The translations under genes were made by a program, and so were the position numbers. From assembly GCF_030269925.1 (NCBI RefSeq), contig NC_085112.1:13207501-13271500 (forward strand): DNA of 64,000 nucleotides. The letters are read 5' to 3'. Origin of the DNA: Bombyx mori. Taxonomy: Eukaryota > Arthropoda > Insecta > Lepidoptera > Bombycidae. Under the pieces are notes generated by a model, which did no database searches, was not told the DNA's origin, and was given only the letters and a program-made list of their open reading frames with translations. Below, piece by piece: positions 34,002-44,594 of this stretch (positions are counted from its first letter, which is position 1; each line of letters starts with the position of its first letter).

Positions 34002-34708
34002 ACTAGAGGTCCCGCAGTAGTCGAAATTCGACTATAATTAATTGGTCTGGGTCTTCTTATTCTTTTTTGCCTTTCGCGGTTGAGACGATGGGCCCTTGGG
34101 GCCCTGAAGCAAAGAAATTTTTAACAGAAATCTCCAAACGCTTGAAGGAGGTTACACGTGATGCTAAGGCTGGCTGGTACTTTGCACAGAGAGTGAGTCT
34201 GACTGTCCAACGAGGCAACGTAGCCAGTATCTTGGGAACTATGCCTCCTTCAAGCGCATTCGAAGATCTGTTCTACTGTGTCAGTTGATTTATGTTAAAT
34301 TATTTTGATTTAACTTTTTGTAAATTAATTAATTGGAATTGCAAGTTTGTACACTATTATGATTGTATTTGATACTTATATAATCACAAATTTCGCCAAG
34401 ACTACACTATAAAAAATATGAACAAAGACAAACCATATTTATCTCAATTTGACAGCAGACGTCAAGAACAAAAGTTTGACAATAAATAGTATGCATGCGT
34501 GTGAGCGTCAAATACATGGTATGTAGTGTGTGTAATGTTTTCTTTATTGATTTAATGTATCTTTTATGCATTATTTAAAAAAAATATTAGCATTGTGCAC
34601 TTCTTCTCTATATTCTCTATAAATGTGGAAAATTTCATACTCCTCTGTCCGCGCAATTTTCGTAAAAAGTATACAAAGTTTTTGCTTCACGTATTAATAA
34701 TATATAGA
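34002..34708 (-). mobile_element. Non-autonomous Helitron family A, copy 3 (interrupted)
   Basis: Both ends are present (CTAG at 34003-34006 after an A, TCTATATATTATTAATACG at the right). A 280-bp insertion occupies 34046-34325 with an 11-bp target duplication. Removing the insertion conceptually leaves the standard family A body. Confidence 0.85.
34046..34288 (+). pseudogene. Reverse-transcriptase-type C-terminal fragment inside a Helitron
   Basis: The frame is open from the left junction to a TGA at 34286-34288 (80 codons). It contains PFAVETMGPWGPEAKKF, AGWYFAQRVSLTVQRGN and VASILGTMPP. This motif series is known to me from the C-terminus of reverse-transcriptase polyproteins of invertebrate LINE-like elements. 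The exact clade is uncertain. The insertion (34046-34325) ends in AT-rich sequence without a poly-A tail and is flanked by TAATTAATTGG on both sides. Confidence 0.65.
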
Positions 34709-34740
34709 TTAATTTCTATTCGTAATGTATTCTGAGTGCG

Positions 34741-35099
34741 AAATATCGTATTTTCGCATTAAAAGTGTACAATTTCCAAAAGTATTCGAAATTGAGTTAA
34801 TATGCGGAATAATTTGGTATCACCAGTATTTTTCTCATAAATACTGTTCAAAGAGCGTAGTTTAGTTTTAGTTTTTGTTTTTTTTAGTTTACCTATGTTT
34901 TGACTACTAATTACAAAATTAATACATAATTTTATCTTACTCTAAAAGACAGATAGAGTAATTGGTAAAAAATAAAAAATAAAAAATGTTGCAAAGATGA
35001 TTAATATTAAAAATATCACACGTTAAACCTTTAAAACACTCTCCTGTAAAATTAGTAAGTGTTGAGATTATACAGTTTTAATGCGAGAACACGATATTT
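34741..35099. mobile_element. MITE-like element, two-copy family, copy 1
   Basis: Terminal inverted repeats of about 37 bp contain AAATATCGT and TCGCATTAAAA and match with a few differences. The interior is AT-rich and non-coding. A second copy in the same orientation lies at 50313-50634. The superfamily was not determined. Confidence 0.75.
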
Positions 35100-35317
35100 G
35101 CTTGATTAAACTTTAAGGGCGCCCGACCTAACCTACGTACCTACCACTTGAGAGTTATCCGCGTTCTGGCCCACGTGACGTTTATGAAATTGTTTACTAT
35201 TACCGCGGCCTCAATCCACTGCACGTGATCAATTTAATGTTACCCTAGTATTTATTTCACAGCCAATCACTCCCGCTAGAAACACTCAGAGTCATCTATC
35301 TATACTTCTATACTTAT

Positions 35318-35752
35318 AGTTAATATTATAAAGAGGAAAGATTTGTTTGTTTGTTTGTTTGTATTGAATAGGCTCCAAAACTACTGAATCTTTTTGAAAA
35401 ATTCTTTCACTCTTTGGAAGCTACACCATTCCCGAGTGACATAGACTATAATCTTTTTTGAAAAAATTAGGGGTCCTTACTATATCTCCAATAATGTAAC
35501 TTAAGGTGTAAAAAAATTACCTAAAATATTCTTTATATCGCGTGCCCTGCGAAAACTATTGATGATAGAATAAAATTATGTACTACGACTTTGTAGAACA
35601 CATTATTCTTTACAAAAAGTGTCGCGACAGCATATGTTTAACTATTATAGTTATGCCGCAATAAGCGTTCTTAAATTTTTTAAAATAAGGCAATGTCAAA
35701 TATCGTTGAAATTTTTGTTAAAGATCCGACCGGAGCCGGAGCGGGCCGCTTG
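35318..35752 (+). mobile_element. Non-autonomous Helitron family B, copy 3
   Basis: Starts near ATACTTATAGTTAATATT and ends GGAGCGGGCCGCTTG then T, a substituted CTAG. It shares the GCGACAGCATATGTTTAAC block with the 20.5-kb copy. The next Helitron follows at once. Confidence 0.75.
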
Positions 35753-35753
35753 T

Positions 35754-35985
35754 ACTAATATACAAAACTACAGTGATTTTTACGGATGTTCCGTTTTATC
35801 TACTGAACCATGCATGCGATTGACTTGAAACTTGGTATCCGTGTAGAAAATACATGTACTTAATGGATAGGCTAATATTTATATGAGTGTTGGACTCCCT
35901 ACACCAGTTGCGGGGGCGTTACATTAATGTATGTTAAGTTTAATGTTAATTTTAAATGCCCAGCGAAGCGGATGGGTACAGCTAG
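35754..35985 (+). mobile_element. Non-autonomous Helitron family C, intact-looking copy
   Basis: Begins ACTAATATACAAAACTACAG, includes ACCATGCATGCGATTGACTT, and ends GCGGATGGGTACAGCTAG before T. It serves as the reference for the interrupted copy at 28.7 kb. Confidence 0.75.
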
Positions 35986-36420
35986 TCGTATAAAATTCTG
36001 ATAATTTTGTCTTTCCTGCGATTCGTAGATGGTTTAGAAATTGGCTGTGAGTATGGGAATCAATTACGGGAAGCTTTCTCTCTTAGATCAACATAAGCTC
36101 ATCGATGTAGCCCGCCCATTCACTTTCGCCGCTTATGGTCACGACCGGGCACAGTTCATGATGCGATGCGGTCCCACTCTCGCTTGCCACCGGTGTTTAC
36201 TTGATCCCCAACATGGCATTGTCATTGTCTGCTCTCAAATAAATAAGATTACAGATTTGTTCAAATTTCTACAAATAGACAACGTATGAATCATAAATTG
36301 ATTTATTTCAATTTTTTTCTTTTTAATGAAGTAATTGTGTGATAGCCCTCTAGTCTTAAGTTGTGACATGAGCTCACAATGTGATTGTCGCCACTAATAT
36401 ACAACATAAGGCCGAAGATG
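35986..36420. other. No supported gene
   Basis: An 82-codon plus-strand frame (36041-36289) has mixed composition but no recognised domain and no ATG at its reported start. Confidence 0.35.
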
Positions 36421-36850
36421 CTTTTTTTATTACTTAGATGGGTGGACGAGCTCACAACCCACCCGGTGTTAAGTGGTTACCGGGTCCCATAGAGATCTAC
36501 AACTTAATGCCGCCACCCACTTTGAGATATGAATTCTAAGGTATAGTTACAACGGCTGCCCCACTCTTCAAATCGCGACGCGTTACTGCTTCACAGCAGA
36601 AATAGGCAGTGCGTTGGTACCTACCCTTACGGACTCGCAAGAGGTCTAATCACCAGTAGTTACGCAAATTATAATTTTTCGGGTTTGATTTTTATTACAC
36701 GATGTTATTCCTTCACCGTGGAAGTCAATCGTGAACATTTAAATACGTATTTCATTACAAAAATCGGTACCAGCCTGCGGGATTCGAACACATCGCTAAA
36801 TACGAATGCACCGGACGTCTTATACTTTAGGCCACGACGACTTCGTCTTG
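36421..36850 (-). mobile_element. Bm1-type SINE, full length
   Basis: This is the most complete copy, about 430 bp. It runs from the tail complement (T run, ATTACTTAGATGGGTGGACG) through the body and the CGGGTTTGATTTTTATTACA linker to the tRNA-like head (complement of TGGCCTAAAG and TTCGAATCCC). Several substitutions are present, so it is not young. Confidence 0.9.
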
Positions 36851-38389
36851 CTTGCTTATGTTTTTGATATCTGTTCTTATCCTTTTTTTTGTCGTTTGTA
36901 ATTAAATCATGTGGTGAGCGATACTCACCTCTCGAGTGCAAAGAGTTGAAAAGGAGGCTCGGCAACGTCATAGCGATCTCTTGATACAAGTATATCGCGC
37001 TACTTACCCTCTAGACCTGAGAAGCAGTCTTCAACGATGTCACATCTCAAAGTGTTCTCGTACGACTTCCACTATGAGTATAGTGTAGACGCTATCAAAG
37101 ATTGGCCAGAATTTGGAATCTTCTATATCCCTAACGTGCCAAATTTAATGGCGCATTTGCTAATACAGAAAAAACAATTCCTTGTAAACTATATACCTCC
37201 ATTTAATTTTACACTTTAACGCTACGTCGCAAAAAACTACTTAATTCAATACGTCTATACAAATTAAACATTTTATCGCTAAGCGAATATGCAAATATGA
37301 ATCCTTGAACTCAATAAGAAAAACCTATAAAATCATAATTAGCCGACTCGCGTTTCGTAAAACTGGTCACAGGATTGCTTCAGAATATTGTTTTAAATGT
37401 CATGGATACTTAATTATGTAGATAATTTTTCTTGATCTTATTTTGTAAAAAACAATATAGCCTGAAATTATAATGTAAGATCTAATCGCTGCGTTCCGGT
37501 TGGAATATTTGGATAGTCATTGTTTCACTAGATTAGAGACTACACCCTCATATCTTCTGATTAGGTTTGTTTTTAACTAGTAACAGCCTATCGTTGAATA
37601 AATAAGTTAATTCAAACACAAGCTTAAATGTCGCATGGTGGAATCATACACGGCTAAATGATATTAGCTGTATGTTTGTATAAAGGAAGATACTCATAAT
37701 ATTAACATCTCGATGTTTAAAGAGGATTTGGAGCGTAATAGTTGCTTGAATAATTTAAGTTATTTTGAACTCCGTTAAATTTAGGGATATGTTTATTTAG
37801 CCCAATAATATATCAGTAATGGCTTGTTACAAGAATAGACCCAAAATTTGTGTAAAGTTCAGCCTATAAATTTTAATTACAAATTCTCCGTAGTAATGGT
37901 TGTCATTCAACGAAGTTGATGTGGTATTTCTAGTGAATTTCAGGAAACAGATTTAAATTTGGATAGATCTAAAACAGTAGTCCTACAGCCATACCCTATA
38001 GATCTAATGCCTAAGCACGTTCAATCCCCAGTGGAAAATATTCAACAACAACGAAAGATGATTATGAAAATATTTCTTGTGATCATCATCGTGGCAAATT
38101 CGTGACATATTAATTGCACACATTCTAATGTATAGGTGTATAGCGGTATAGTTGTAATTTGGGGCAAAAACGAAAACTGTATTGACTTGTACTATCATCG
38201 TCTTTTGGAACACAATCATATTTGCTTTCTAAGTTCATTGTTATGTATTAAACGAAATTTACCAACATGTCATGATGCGGTAAATTTTGAGACTCTCATT
38301 AATTACCAGACTTTCAGTCTACTTTAAGACGCGTTGTAAAGAAAACCGCGTACGATTCAATATTGCTTAGGAAGACGGCAATAAGAACG
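36851..38389. other. Unique AT-rich DNA, nothing supported
   Basis: Short frames only. No repeat was recognised by eye. Confidence 0.4.
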
Positions 38390-38656
38390 GAACAAAAATT
38401 AAACCCGCAAAATTATAATTTGCGTAGTTACTGGTGGTAGGACGCCTTGTGAGTGCGCACGGGTAGGTACCACCACCCTGCTTATTTCTGCCGTGCAGCA
38501 GTAATGCGTTTCGGTTTGAAGGGTGGGGCAGCCGTTGTACTGTAAAAATTGAGACCTCAAAACTCATGTGTCAAAGTGGGTGGGGCGGTTTATAGATATC
38601 TATGGTCTTTAGCTATATATAATATAGTTCGTTCAGCCATCAAAGCAATAAAAAAC
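38390..38656 (+). mobile_element. Bm1-type SINE copy
   Basis: Forward, from the linker AAACCCGCAAAATTATAAT through CTGGTGGTAGGACGCC to AGCAATAAAAAAC. The 3' third is diverged. Confidence 0.88.
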
Positions 38657-39121
38657 TTTAAGTAACTTTAAACATAAGTTCACCAATGATCCCCTTTAAA
38701 GTCTGTAATGATTTCGTCCACACATAGTCCACTTATTGTAGTAACTCGAGCCCATAGACAAGAGAACCCGAATGCCACCACTTTGAGAAACATGATCGAT
38801 GTGTTACTTATCACCTTTTCTCTATTATGTAATGCTTTGACTAATAAAAAAAACGATTTAGTATCTAATGCGGCCAACGAAATATCGTGTTAAACCGAAA
38901 AAACAATAGGCGAAATACTGTTAACACATAAATCTTATCTTTAAAAGGTAAACGCCCGATTTGGTCACTAGGACCAATTCGTAAAATGAGAACAACAAAA
39001 CACTGTATATACAGGGTGTGAAGGAAGTTCTTTCGACAATAGTGATGATAAATAAGGTAATTATAGTAGTGTTTATGATTCCTAATAAAACAAACACAAA
39101 AAAAAGTGATTAAAATATCAT
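38657..39121. other. No feature recognised
   Basis: Nothing supported. Confidence 0.4.
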
Positions 39122-39427
39122 ACTTACTGGTGGTAGGACCTCTTGTGAGTCCGCGCGGGTAGGTACCACCGCCCTGCCTGTTTCTGTCGTGAAGCAGTAA
39201 TGCGTTTCGGTTTGAAGGGTGAAGCAGCCTTTGTAACCATACTTGAGAACTTAGAACTTCTATTAAACGGTGGGGCAGCCGTTGTAACTATATGTACTTG
39301 AGACCTTAGAACTTATATCTCAAGGTGGGTGGCGCATTTATGTTGTAGATGTCTATGAGCTCCAGTAACCACTTAACACCCAGGTGGGCCGTGAGATCGT
39401 CCACCCATCTAAGCAATAAAAAAAACT
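39122..39427 (+). mobile_element. Bm1-type SINE with internal duplication
   Basis: Forward copy ending AAGCAATAAAAAAAAC. The segment around GCAGCCTTTGTAACCATAC and CTTAGAACTT occurs twice in tandem (about 39221-39260 and 39269-39315), lengthening the element by about 50 bp. Confidence 0.88.
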
Positions 39428-39575
39428 TCGAATCAGGATTTTTTATTTCAGGATTTTAAACTCGTCTTAGCTTGAAAATTTCTCCTTTTAAACTATGGTC
39501 GTCTTACGACCGATGCCACTTTACCTTTTGTAAGGAAATACGTGTACCTACCTAGAACGTACTCACAAACGTTTT

Positions 39576-39650
39576 CCACGATGAAGGATCATCATAAACA
39601 AAAATCAAACCGGCAAAATGTATTCTATTAATGATTGGTGGTAGGGGGCG
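39576..39650 (+). mobile_element. Bm1-type SINE linker fragment
   Basis: ATAAACAAAAATCAAACCGG followed by ATTGGTGGTAGG resembles the region between the tRNA head and body. The rest is absent. Confidence 0.45.
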
Positions 39651-39929
39651 TGTCTTAAGCTCTAAGTATATTTTCTGCGACATTATGTTGCGAATTAGAC
39701 TGTCACATATCGTGTCGTGCAAACTTCTCTTATTTGTCGCATTGGACCTCGACACCCGCTTTGTGCTCTGTGATCACGCGCCGCACATCGGTGGAGGCAA
39801 TTTGTACCTCCGCTCCGTTTTGTATAAATGGACCCTCTCCGCTTTAACAGTCTCTTGATGTGTACGCTCACTTTAATAATAGGAGGTCGCTTGTCGGTTA
39901 ACGGTTTAATATGACGTTACCAGCAAAAC
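39651..39929. other. Unassigned, moderately GC-rich DNA
   Basis: A 75-codon frame is open, with no recognised domain. It may be part of an old LINE ending at 40,135. Confidence 0.35.
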
Positions 39930-40135
39930 GGGCGTGGATGTATGGAATGGGCTGTCGTCTGATTTGTTTTGATCCTTTGCATCTACTAACTAACGCTTTG
40001 AAAACACTTAAAACTTACCTATGGTAGGCGGCGGCTTGGCTCTGCTGCTGGCATTACTGAAGTCCATGGGCGACGGTAACCACTTACCATCAGGTGGGCC
40101 GTATGTTCGTCTGCCTACAAGGGCAATAAAAAAAA
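39930..40135 (+). mobile_element. Retroposon 3' end, family C
   Basis: GGCGGCGGCTTGGCTCTGC, TCCATGGGCGACGGTAACC and ACCATCAGGTGGGCCG precede GGGCAATAAAAAAAAA. The A-tail gives plus orientation. Further copies are at 41.66, 43.1, 48.8 and probably 60.3 kb. It is a LINE-type 3' end, clade unknown. Confidence 0.75.
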
Positions 40136-40184
40136 ATTCAAATCCCAATGACATATCCTGAATTGTTGTTTTCAATTTCTAGAA

Positions 40185-40597
40185 ACTAGAGGTCCCGCAG
40201 TAGTCGAAATTCGACTATAATTAATTGGAATTGTAAGTTTGTACACTATTATGATATTATTTTATATTTCTATAATTACAAAATTCGCCACAGTAAAAAA
40301 TATTAACAAAGACAAACAATATTTAATCTATTCTCAATTTGACAACAGACGTCAAGAACAAAAGTTTGACAGTAAATAGTATGCATGCGTGTGTGCGTCA
40401 AATACATGGTATGTAGTGTGTGTAATGTTTTCTTTATCGATTTAATGTATCTTTTATGCATTATTTAAAAAAAAAATATAGCATTGTGCACTTCTTCTCT
40501 ATATTCTCTATAAGTGTGGAAAATTTCATACTCCTCCGTCCGCGCAATTTTCGTAAAAAGGGATACAAAGTTTTTGCTTCGCGTATTAATATATAGA
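40185..40597 (-). mobile_element. Non-autonomous Helitron family A, copy 4
   Basis: Full-length: the hairpin GTCGAAATTCGAC lies close to the CTAG end at 40186-40189, with the TCTATATATTAATACGCGAA start at the right. Non-coding. Confidence 0.85.
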
Positions 40598-41655
40598 AGA
40601 TATCTAACAGACGCTTGTTACTTTTAAGAGATAATATGTCAAAATCGTTTTCTCATCGCTCCGAGTCTACGCACGCACACACAACGACTTGCCATTTGCG
40701 GTATTTGATGGAAGATTGTTCTATTTAAGTGTACGTAAACAACAAGACGGTTTCTAACGTTCGCTTATGATTTATCCTTAGCTCACATCTAAACAACATA
40801 CATACCCTTCAGGTCATGACATCATAATACATTTTAACTACAAAAGGAACATTGACTCGAGTCTCTCTCGGACAGACGAACCTCAACAAAAGCAACCTTT
40901 CACCGAGATCGTTAAATGAATTAGCTAATCAATCAACATGATCTGCGTATCAGTCACGAAAGTTCGTTCACCTCTTCATTCAAGGTCTGTACGTTATTAA
41001 AAGGTCCACAGCGACCCACACGCAGTAGTATGCACATTTCCAAGTACGATGCACTAAGTTGAAGGAATGAGAGCGCGTGATATGAATACAAGTGCCACTA
41101 TCTTATGAGTGTAGATTTTATCGGCCCGTAAAAACATCCGTAGAATTCCGCCACACCCTCGCAGTCCGAGCTAACAAATTGAATCACCACAATGATATAC
41201 TGTTATCTTTAGTATATTTGTGGTTTGAATGCCTTCTAAATTGCCTGCTTTGGCTCGAATGCTATAGAGGATACAAAATTGTTTAGTAACAATCATAATA
41301 TGTTATTACATCAACATAAATTTTAATAAAAGTGCCTTCAGTTTATTAGATCCAAGCATTCAATTTGTTGGAGCATTGTGTTTTTGTATTATAGTTTAGT
41401 AACAATATTGTTTTGTGGACTTGTCCATTAGCGACAAAGAAATACTTGGGTGATTTACGACGGGCATCGTCCGATTGATGGAGCCGTGTCTCTGTAAATG
41501 AAACAGTCTGACGGTAGCCGTTCGCCGGTTTATGACTGCGATATATCTGATGGCAATTTGAATGCTCAGACAAATGCTAGTGTCACCTTAACACAATACT
41601 CTTTTCTCTATATAAAAAATGCCTCGGGATGCTGTTTATTCCTTCATGGATTTAC
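40598..41655. other. Unique DNA, nothing supported
   Basis: A frame of 115 codons starting at 41498 ends within the next repeats and is not gene-like. Confidence 0.4.
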
Positions 41656-41770
41656 CTTTTTTTTTATTGCCCTTGAAGGCAGACGAGCATACGGACCACC
41701 TGATGGTGAGTGGTTACCGTCGCCCATGGACTTCAGCAATGCCAGGGGCAGAGCGAAGCCGCTGCCTACC
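41656..41770 (-). mobile_element. Retroposon 3' end, family C
   Basis: Reversed: T run, ATTGCCCTTGAAGGCAGACG, ACCTGATGGTGAGTGG, GCAATGCCAGGGGCAGAG, CTGCCTACC. It directly abuts a family B copy. Confidence 0.8.
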
Positions 41771-41972
41771 TTTTTTCTTTTTCTTTTTTTCCCTACCTAT
41801 ACTGATAGCCTTGAGAGGCTATTTCAGCTGCTCCCTGACGTGTAGGTGAGCTCACGGTGCTCAAACCGGAGTGTTACTAACACTGACCCTAGCAATAGCA
41901 GTGCTTCGCAGGATCTACCACCGGATCGGAAACGCGACCCACTGCAGAAGATCCTTCGAGAAACTCAGTGGG
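41771..41972 (-). mobile_element. Retroposon family B copy
   Basis: Reversed: T-rich run, CCTACCTATACTGATAGCC, TTGAGAGGCTATTTCAGC, ACCACCGGATCGG, and AACTCAGTGGGC at the truncated end. Confidence 0.85.
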
Positions 41973-42024
41973 CAAGATTTTCCTGTTGGTTTTCCGACGC
42001 ACTAAATCACGTAATACGCTCTTA

Positions 42025-42236
42025 AGCCTTGTTCGCACTAGGCGACTAAAAAGTCGAGTACCGAGTAATTTAGTGGCTGAACTACTCGCTACTCGCCCGA
42101 TAAAAATAGAACAAAATGGATTGACTTGACTAAATTATTTACTAACCTACTCGACTAAATTTTTGGTGTTCAGACACATTTAGCTACTAAATTACTCGGT
42201 ACTCGACTAAAATACTCGCCTAGTCCGAACAAGGCT
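42025..42236. mobile_element. Harbinger-like MITE, 212 bp
   Basis: Long inverted repeats (about 55 bp per arm with small differences) start AGCCTTGTTCGCACTAGGCG and end TCGCCTAGTCCGAACAAGGC plus T. The trinucleotide TTA lies directly on both sides (42022-42024 and 42237-42239), the target duplication of PIF/Harbinger elements. The interior is non-coding and repeats ACTCG-type motifs. Confidence 0.85.
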
Positions 42237-42239
42237 TTA

Positions 42240-43119
42240 AAGACGGCCCACGTGGGCATGAGCTCTCGTTTTGTTTTTTTCCCGGTAGCAAGCACATCGT
42301 TCGTCATTACGTGTTTATCATTCGTCTGGCCTTGGCCGTGAACGCGGGGACACGGTGGCGCGTGAGCAAACACACTGGGACCATACACGAGTGTTTGCAA
42401 TGTGAATTTCAGATTGACATCACCAAAAAAAAAACAGGCATTGTAAGCTCTTGAATACATCATCGGCGCAGTAAAAAAACTGATTAATTCGTAACCGTAT
42501 TTTATTAGACATTACTTATATCGTATTTTAGACGTACATGCGACTTGAAGTTATTGCAAAATGTAAGTGTTAAACATATTCTAGTATATTTGTGCTTGTC
42601 AGTTGAATAAAATATATCTTAAACAATAAAAGGGTTCTTACAAAATTACGTGGTGGAAAACTTTACAAAGAATTTAATACGCGATTTTGTTGACTTCAAT
42701 ATTTTTACAGCATCGTTTATTTATGTACGCACATACAAGATGTGCGCTTCGGTCTCGCTCGCGTTTTAATCTATATTCCAAAAAAATTAAATTCGGTAAT
42801 TTTACGTATTATTTAATATAGATTAAAAAATCTTCATTAGAATTTGTTTAGCCATTTTTGAGTAATTGCGTAACAAATATTTAAACATACAAACAATTAT
42901 ATATTTGTACTATTAGTTAGTACCTATAGTTTTTTGTTCAACTTTTTACGATATTTTATTGTTGGTGTAAATGACGTAAAATTATAAGGATTACAAGTAA
43001 AAGATTCGGTTTGAATTTAATCCGAGACAATTATACAATTGCTTTTAGTCCAAAATCAACGGTGCTTAGTATCTGAAATGTTGTCTACACTTGCAAGTAT
43101 CATCAATAATTTACAGTTG
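42240..43119. other. AT-rich DNA, nothing supported
   Basis: A 97-codon minus-strand frame overlaps the MITE and is not gene-like. Confidence 0.4.
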
Positions 43120-43228
43120 GCAGCGGCTTGGCTCTGCCCCTGGCATTGCCGACATCCTTGAGCGACGGTAACCACTTACCATCAGGTGGGTCGTATGCTC
43201 GCCTGCCTGCAAGGGCAATAAAAAAAAG
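43120..43228 (+). mobile_element. Retroposon 3' end, family C
   Basis: GGCAGCGGCTTGGCTCTGCC, ACTTACCATCAGGTGGG and AAGGGCAATAAAAAAA. Forward, with A-tail. Confidence 0.8.
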
Positions 43229-43644
43229 TTATTGATCATTTCAATATAATATATAATAGTATTTGTGTTTTATACATTTAAAAATAATATCATTAAAATA
43301 TCCCGCCTTACCGGGTATCGTTAACTTTTGTATCGTAGTCAACTATTATGACAGTCATCAATCTGAGACTTCATATTCTCGGTAAGCGTAGTTTTGTTAT
43401 GTTTTTGCGGTATACGTTATCTTAATCAAACGATTTTTTTTTTTGGGAATTGTGACGTAAACATTATTATTAAAGCTTTATGATAAAATCTCCGTCAGGG
43501 GTCATCGGACCGATCTCTAAAACTTACGACATTCTTGTGAAAACTAACCATCTTGCGAAAATTAGCTTGCAATTAAACAACCATTTTGGTTTTTTTTTTG
43601 TTTTGCGTAACGAAACCTGTTTGTGTATTTAGAACATAGACATT
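43229..43644. other. No feature recognised
   Basis: Nothing supported. Confidence 0.4.
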
Positions 43645-44008
43645 TCCGATCCTGCGGAAAGAATGGAAAGCAGTCGACGTCGCCCAAAACACGTCATCTC
43701 GGATCCTCCCGATCCACTAACGGTGCTTCTAGGTACCTCAAGCACCGGTCACCGTTCTCGTCGAACCCGTCGCTTGCGACGAAGGGCTCGACGAATAAAT
43801 TAACCCTCAGACACAGCCCACTAAGTTTCTGGCCGGATCTCCTCAGTGGGTCGCGTTTCTGATCCAGTGGTAGATTCTGCGAAGCTCGGCTCTTGCTAGG
43901 GTTCGTGTTAGCAACGTCGTCAGGTTTGAGCCCCGTGAGCTCACCTACTAGTTAAGGTTACGCTGGAATCAAGGCTACCTACCAGCTTAGGTAGGAAAAA
44001 AAAAAAGA
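43645..44008 (+). mobile_element. Retroposon family B copy, longest
   Basis: Runs from TTCCGATCCTGCGGAAAGAA through CAGTCGACGTCGCCC, GATCCACTAACGGTGC and CGTCGCTTGCGACGAAGGGC to AGCTTAGGTAGGAAAAAAAA. The A-tail is intact. Confidence 0.85.
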
Positions 44009-44265
44009 ACATAGATGTTTCTCTGAATCATTTCGAAGCGGTGCAGAAACGATCAAGATTACGTGCGCGAGGAATTTTTGTGCAGCATAAAAACGATTCG
44101 CCTATTGAATTCACAAAATATAACATTCATTACTGTCACATTACCGGAATGAATATGTGCAGTAGCGTCACATAAATGCACGATGGTAAACTTTATGAGA
44201 GCTTTTGAAGTCGGATCACGCAGAACTCCCACAAATCTACCTATTTCTGAATGGTATTTTTGCAA
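44009..44265. other. No feature recognised
   Basis: Nothing supported. Confidence 0.4.
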
Positions 44266-44594
44266 TATATACTTAATATTATAAAGCTGAAGAGTTTGTT
44301 TGTTTGAACGCGCTAATCTCAGGAACGACTGGTCCGATTTGAAAAATTCTCTGTGTTAGATAAGTCATTTATTGAGGAAGGCTATAAGGCTATATATATA
44401 ACATCACGGTAAGGCCAATTCTTAATACAAGTGGAGCACCAATAAATAATGTTTCAAAATAGGGGTTTAAATAGCTCCTTAAAATTCTATTATATAATTC
44501 AAAAATATTTTCATTTTCTACGTAAATGAAGAGGCGGGTAAAATTTAGCGTTATGCCAAAGTTCCACGCGGACGGAGTCACGGGCAAAAGCTAG
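44266..44594 (+). mobile_element. Lep1-type non-autonomous Helitron
   Basis: TATATACTTAATATTATAAAG, AAGAGTTTGTTTGTTTGAAC, AACGACTGGTCCGATTTG, AGGAAGGCTATAAGGC and CGCGGACGGAGTCACGGGC, ending AAAAGCTAG before T. This series matches the widespread lepidopteran Helitron called Lep1. Confidence 0.8.
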
